Assembly (NCBI GenBank): GCA_012840085.1 | Contig: DUMB01000085.1 | Span: 124,001 to 188,000 of the forward strand | Length of the DNA: 64,000 nt | Direction of reading: 5' to 3' | From: Clostridiaceae bacterium | Lineage (GTDB): Bacteria > Bacillota > Clostridia > Acetivibrionales > DUMB01 | Shown: positions 61,743 through 64,000 of the stretch, piece by piece | How the letters are laid out: every line of letters begins with the position of its first letter | How positions within the stretch are numbered: position 1 is the first letter of the stretch | Translations under genes and position numbers: made by a program | Notes under the pieces: generated by a model | Seen by the model: only the letters and a program-made list of their open reading frames with translations | What the model was told of the DNA's origin: nothing | Databases searched by the model: none

Positions 61743-63128
61743 ATGAAGGGGAAAAAGATATTCGCTGCTGGCAAATATGGCGGTAGCAAACTGATGGAAG
61801 TGACAAAAGCAATACTCAAAAAGAAAGTCAATGTGTGGCAAAAATGGACAGCTGTCGCAGTTTGCATTGTGCTGATACTCGGTGTGGGGTTGCTGGTTTT
61901 AAGAGATAGAAATGGAAACTCACACTCAAAACCTATTTTGAAAGTTGTTTATCCTAAGGCTTATGCTTTTGATGACCATGATTCATGGAGAGAGATCATG
62001 GAACAAAACCCTGTTGATGAAAGCCTGATTACGGCACTCAACGACTTTTCGTACAAGACAGGTTCCATTATACTTAAGGACGCCGGCAAGAATATCAACT
62101 ACTCACCCCTTTCGTTGTATTATGCTCTATCCCTTGCAGCTTCCGGCGCAAAAAATGAGACTGAGGCACAATTGCTTGATTTGTTGGGTATTTCCGATGT
62201 TAGAACGCTTTCTGAGCAGTGTGGGAATTTGTACAGGACGCTTTACAGAGATAATGAAGTCGGAAAGCTCAAAATTGCAAACTCTATTTGGATGGACAAC
62301 GATATGAATGGTATACCAATTGTATTTAAAGACGATTTTCTCAAGCAGGCAGTGGAGTATTTCTACGCGAGCTCCCACAGCGTGGACTTTGCCAATCCGG
62401 AAACCGCAAAAGCAATGGCAGACTGGGTATCAACAAATACAAACGGTACTTTGTCTCCGGCATTTGAAACAGACCCAGGCCAAATATTATCAATACTCAA
62501 TACTGTTTATTTCCATGACCAATGGATTAACCGGTTTAACAAGAGCAAAACTGCCGAGGATGTCTTTTATCTTTCAGACGGTAGTGATGTAAAATGTGAT
62601 TTTATGAACCAGACTTTTAGCTCAGCAGGTTTTGCCAGGGGGGAGGGTTTTATTCGTGCTGGTTTGGGATTGAAAAACGCAGGGCAAATGGTATTCATAC
62701 TTCCTGATGAGGGTATCTCACCTTATGAGCTGCTTTCTTCTCCTGAGAGAATGAGAGAGGCTTTTGAAGGCGGAGAGGGCTTTTTAGGAGAGGTGGTGTG
62801 GAAAATACCCAAGTTCAGCTTTAGTTCAAAGCTTGAAATGACAGATACTCTCAAGAGTCTTGGCGTAAGCTCCGCTTTCACAATGGATGCAGACTTTAGC
62901 GGTATTACTGATCAGAAGGCTTTTATTACCGATGTGAGGCAGGAAACACATATCGCTATCGACGAAAACGGTGTGGAAGCGTCTTCATTTACTCAGATTG
63001 ATTATACCGGTGCGGCGCTTCCGGAAGGGCGTGCAGATATGATTCTCAACCGGCCCTTTATCTACGGTATTACAGCAGATAACGGCAGCCTGCTTTTCGT
63101 GGGGGTATGCGAAAATCCTGCAGAATAA
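61743..63128 (+). CDS. Membrane-anchored serpin
   Basis: 461 residues. The N-terminal cytoplasmic basic stretch and TM helix (~36-57) are followed by a complete serpin fold (FSYKTGSIILKDAGKNINYSPLSLYYALSLAASGAKNETE...). The reactive-loop hinge is seen in THIAIDENGVEASSFT (~400-415), ahead of the C-terminal NRPFIYGI strand. The scissile P1 region falls around IDYTGAALPEG and cannot be assigned exactly. It is an irreversible serine-protease inhibitor on the outer face of the membrane. Unlike cellulosomal serpins of relatives it has no dockerin. AAGGTGGG precedes ATG. Confidence 0.9.
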   Translation: MKGKKIFAAGKYGGSKLMEVTKAILKKKVNVWQKWTAVAVCIVLILGVGLLVLRDRNGNSHSKPILKVVYPKAYAFDDHDSWREIMEQNPVDESLITALNDFSYKTGSIILKDAGKNINYSPLSLYYALSLAASGAKNETEAQLLDLLGISDVRTLSEQCGNLYRTLYRDNEVGKLKIANSIWMDNDMNGIPIVFKDDFLKQAVEYFYASSHSVDFANPETAKAMADWVSTNTNGTLSPAFETDPGQILSILNTVYFHDQWINRFNKSKTAEDVFYLSDGSDVKCDFMNQTFSSAGFARGEGFIRAGLGLKNAGQMVFILPDEGISPYELLSSPERMREAFEGGEGFLGEVVWKIPKFSFSSKLEMTDTLKSLGVSSAFTMDADFSGITDQKAFITDVRQETHIAIDENGVEASSFTQIDYTGAALPEGRADMILNRPFIYGITADNGSLLFVGVCENPAE

Positions 63129-63323
63129 AGGCTTTCATTATGAGGCTTGCAACAGCATACTATTGTAATAATAAGTGAGATTTATATATTGTGCCTGGAT
63201 AGAGTATTCTGACTGTTTTAAGAACTGAGTTTATGGAAGTACTAAGTATATCAAATTACTAAATCTATTGAAGCATTTAGACTATGGGAGCACTAAGCTT
63301 GTGGTTAATAAAGGAGAATAAGG

Positions 63324-63377
63324 ATGAGAAAACCATTTGCATTGAGAAAATTATTAACAATGAGAAAACTTTTAACA
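63324..63377 (+). repeat. 18-bp tandem repeat in the pstS-like signal peptide
   Basis: Three 18-bp units: ATGAGAAAACCATTTGCA, TTGAGAAAATTATTAACA, ATGAGAAAACTTTTAACA, encoding MRKPFA-LRKLLT-MRKLLT. Each unit could serve as a start codon. Confidence 0.85.
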
Positions 63378-64000
63378 TTTGTATTAATATTGCTTATGAC
63401 TTTGCAATTTGCTTCTTGTAAAAAGAACAATGATATTCCTGAATCTCCGGAGCCAACATCTTATAATCCAACTGTTGTGGATAATACAAGCACCAGTAAA
63501 GGGAAAGCTGAAAATAATTCGGGAAACAATAACGAGACAGCAAATGATTTAATGAGTGATACTGCTGCACAATTAGGGATTACCCATCAAGACTACCCGA
63601 GAATTGACGGCTCAACATCAACATTGGCAATTGTACAGGCAATCAATAGGGCTATGTATAAGAGTGATAATAATGAAAATTTCCCTGAGGCAGCATCAAA
63701 AACAGTCCCGTCATATAAATTGCTAATAAATGGCGAAGTGGATATGATAATAGTACCTTATGCATCTTCTGATGTTTTGGCTCTGGCAGAGGAGGCAGGT
63801 GTTGAACTTGAATTTTACCCAATAGCTGCAGAGGCTCTTGTATTTATCACTCCAAAAGAAAACACGGCTGAAAACATAACGATGGAGCAAGCGCGCAAGA
63901 TTTATATAGATTACGGAATTACCAACTGGTTGGAGTTGAACGGCCCGGACCGTGAACTTGTACCAATCTGCAGGAATTCAGACAGCGGCAGCCAGTCACA
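63324..64000 (+). CDS. PstS-like substrate-binding lipoprotein (5' part)
   Basis: 225 residues visible, running off the window. Signal peptide with lipobox FASC (Cys ~32), Asn/Ser-rich linker, then a phosphate-binding-type domain. RIDGSTSTLAIVQAI (~97) matches the anion-binding helix start; EALVFITPKEN, TMEQARKIYIDYGITNWLELNG and RNSDSGSQS are also typical of PstS. The n-region of the signal peptide is built from an 18-bp tandem repeat. Good ribosome site AAGGAGAATAAGG. Confidence 0.85.
   Translation, partial: MRKPFALRKLLTMRKLLTFVLILLMTLQFASCKKNNDIPESPEPTSYNPTVVDNTSTSKGKAENNSGNNNETANDLMSDTAAQLGITHQDYPRIDGSTSTLAIVQAINRAMYKSDNNENFPEAASKTVPSYKLLINGEVDMIIVPYASSDVLALAEEAGVELEFYPIAAEALVFITPKENTAENITMEQARKIYIDYGITNWLELNGPDRELVPICRNSDSGSQS

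Overview
The window is one stretch of a low-GC Firmicutes chromosome, most likely an anaerobic cellulolytic-type clostridium (Acetivibrio / Ruminiclostridium relatives). This placement is inferred from gene content, not from any search. Supporting signs are a GltD-fused [FeFe]-hydrogenase, clostridial-type addAB, Crh, LonB, tmRNA-SmpB, an S-layer-homology protein, a bacterial serpin, Shine-Dalgarno-led TTG/GTG starts and AT-rich spacers. The addB gene and a PstS-like lipoprotein gene run off the left and right ends.

Layout. 0-13 kb: DNA-end processing genes addB-addA and sbcD-sbcC, separated by a minus-strand block (secreted amidase-like protein, GAF-like membrane sensor, small proteins). 13-31 kb: conserved housekeeping genes, namely polysaccharide deacetylase, crh, uvrC, a phosphoesterase, tig-clpP-clpX-lonB, uppP, tsaD, a lytic transglycosylase, DUF402, a PHP phosphoesterase, smpB and ssrA. 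A cluster of DnaA-box-like sites lies after tsaD. 31-38 kb, minus strand: a hemerythrin-like protein, P-type ATPase and HMA protein behind a CRP/FNR-type box, then a 1146-residue GltD-HydA hydrogenase. 38-46 kb: a two-component system followed by a membrane zinc-ribbon protein, membrane J-protein, second DnaK and MacB-like ABC fusion. 47-55 kb: an AraC regulator, lipoprotein, SLH protein, VanRS-like two-component system with a DD-carboxypeptidase, a broken ABC ATPase and a LysM/beta-propeller protein. 55-64 kb: accessory region with two copies of an SOS-boxed small-peptide/antisense-RNA element, an SDR plus AMP-ligase pair, gene remnants, small lipoproteins, a membrane-anchored serpin and the partial PstS-like gene.

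Two themes stand out. First, 59.80-60.23 kb looks like a LexA-controlled type I toxin-antitoxin locus. It has a GAAC-N4-GTTC box, a TTGTAA-17-TATAAT promoter, a 50-residue membrane peptide with a strong Shine-Dalgarno, and a convergent antisense RNA promoter ending at a shared terminator. A second copy at 55.85-56.09 kb keeps both promoters and the last codons but has lost the peptide body. Second, the window is full of short tandem repeats (13-23 bp). Many begin inside the last codons of a gene and carry copies of its stop region into the spacer (addB, smpB, PHP, P-type ATPase, zinc-ribbon gene, dnaJ-like, DD-carboxypeptidase). The same process appears inside addA, the pstS-like signal peptide and two pseudogenes.
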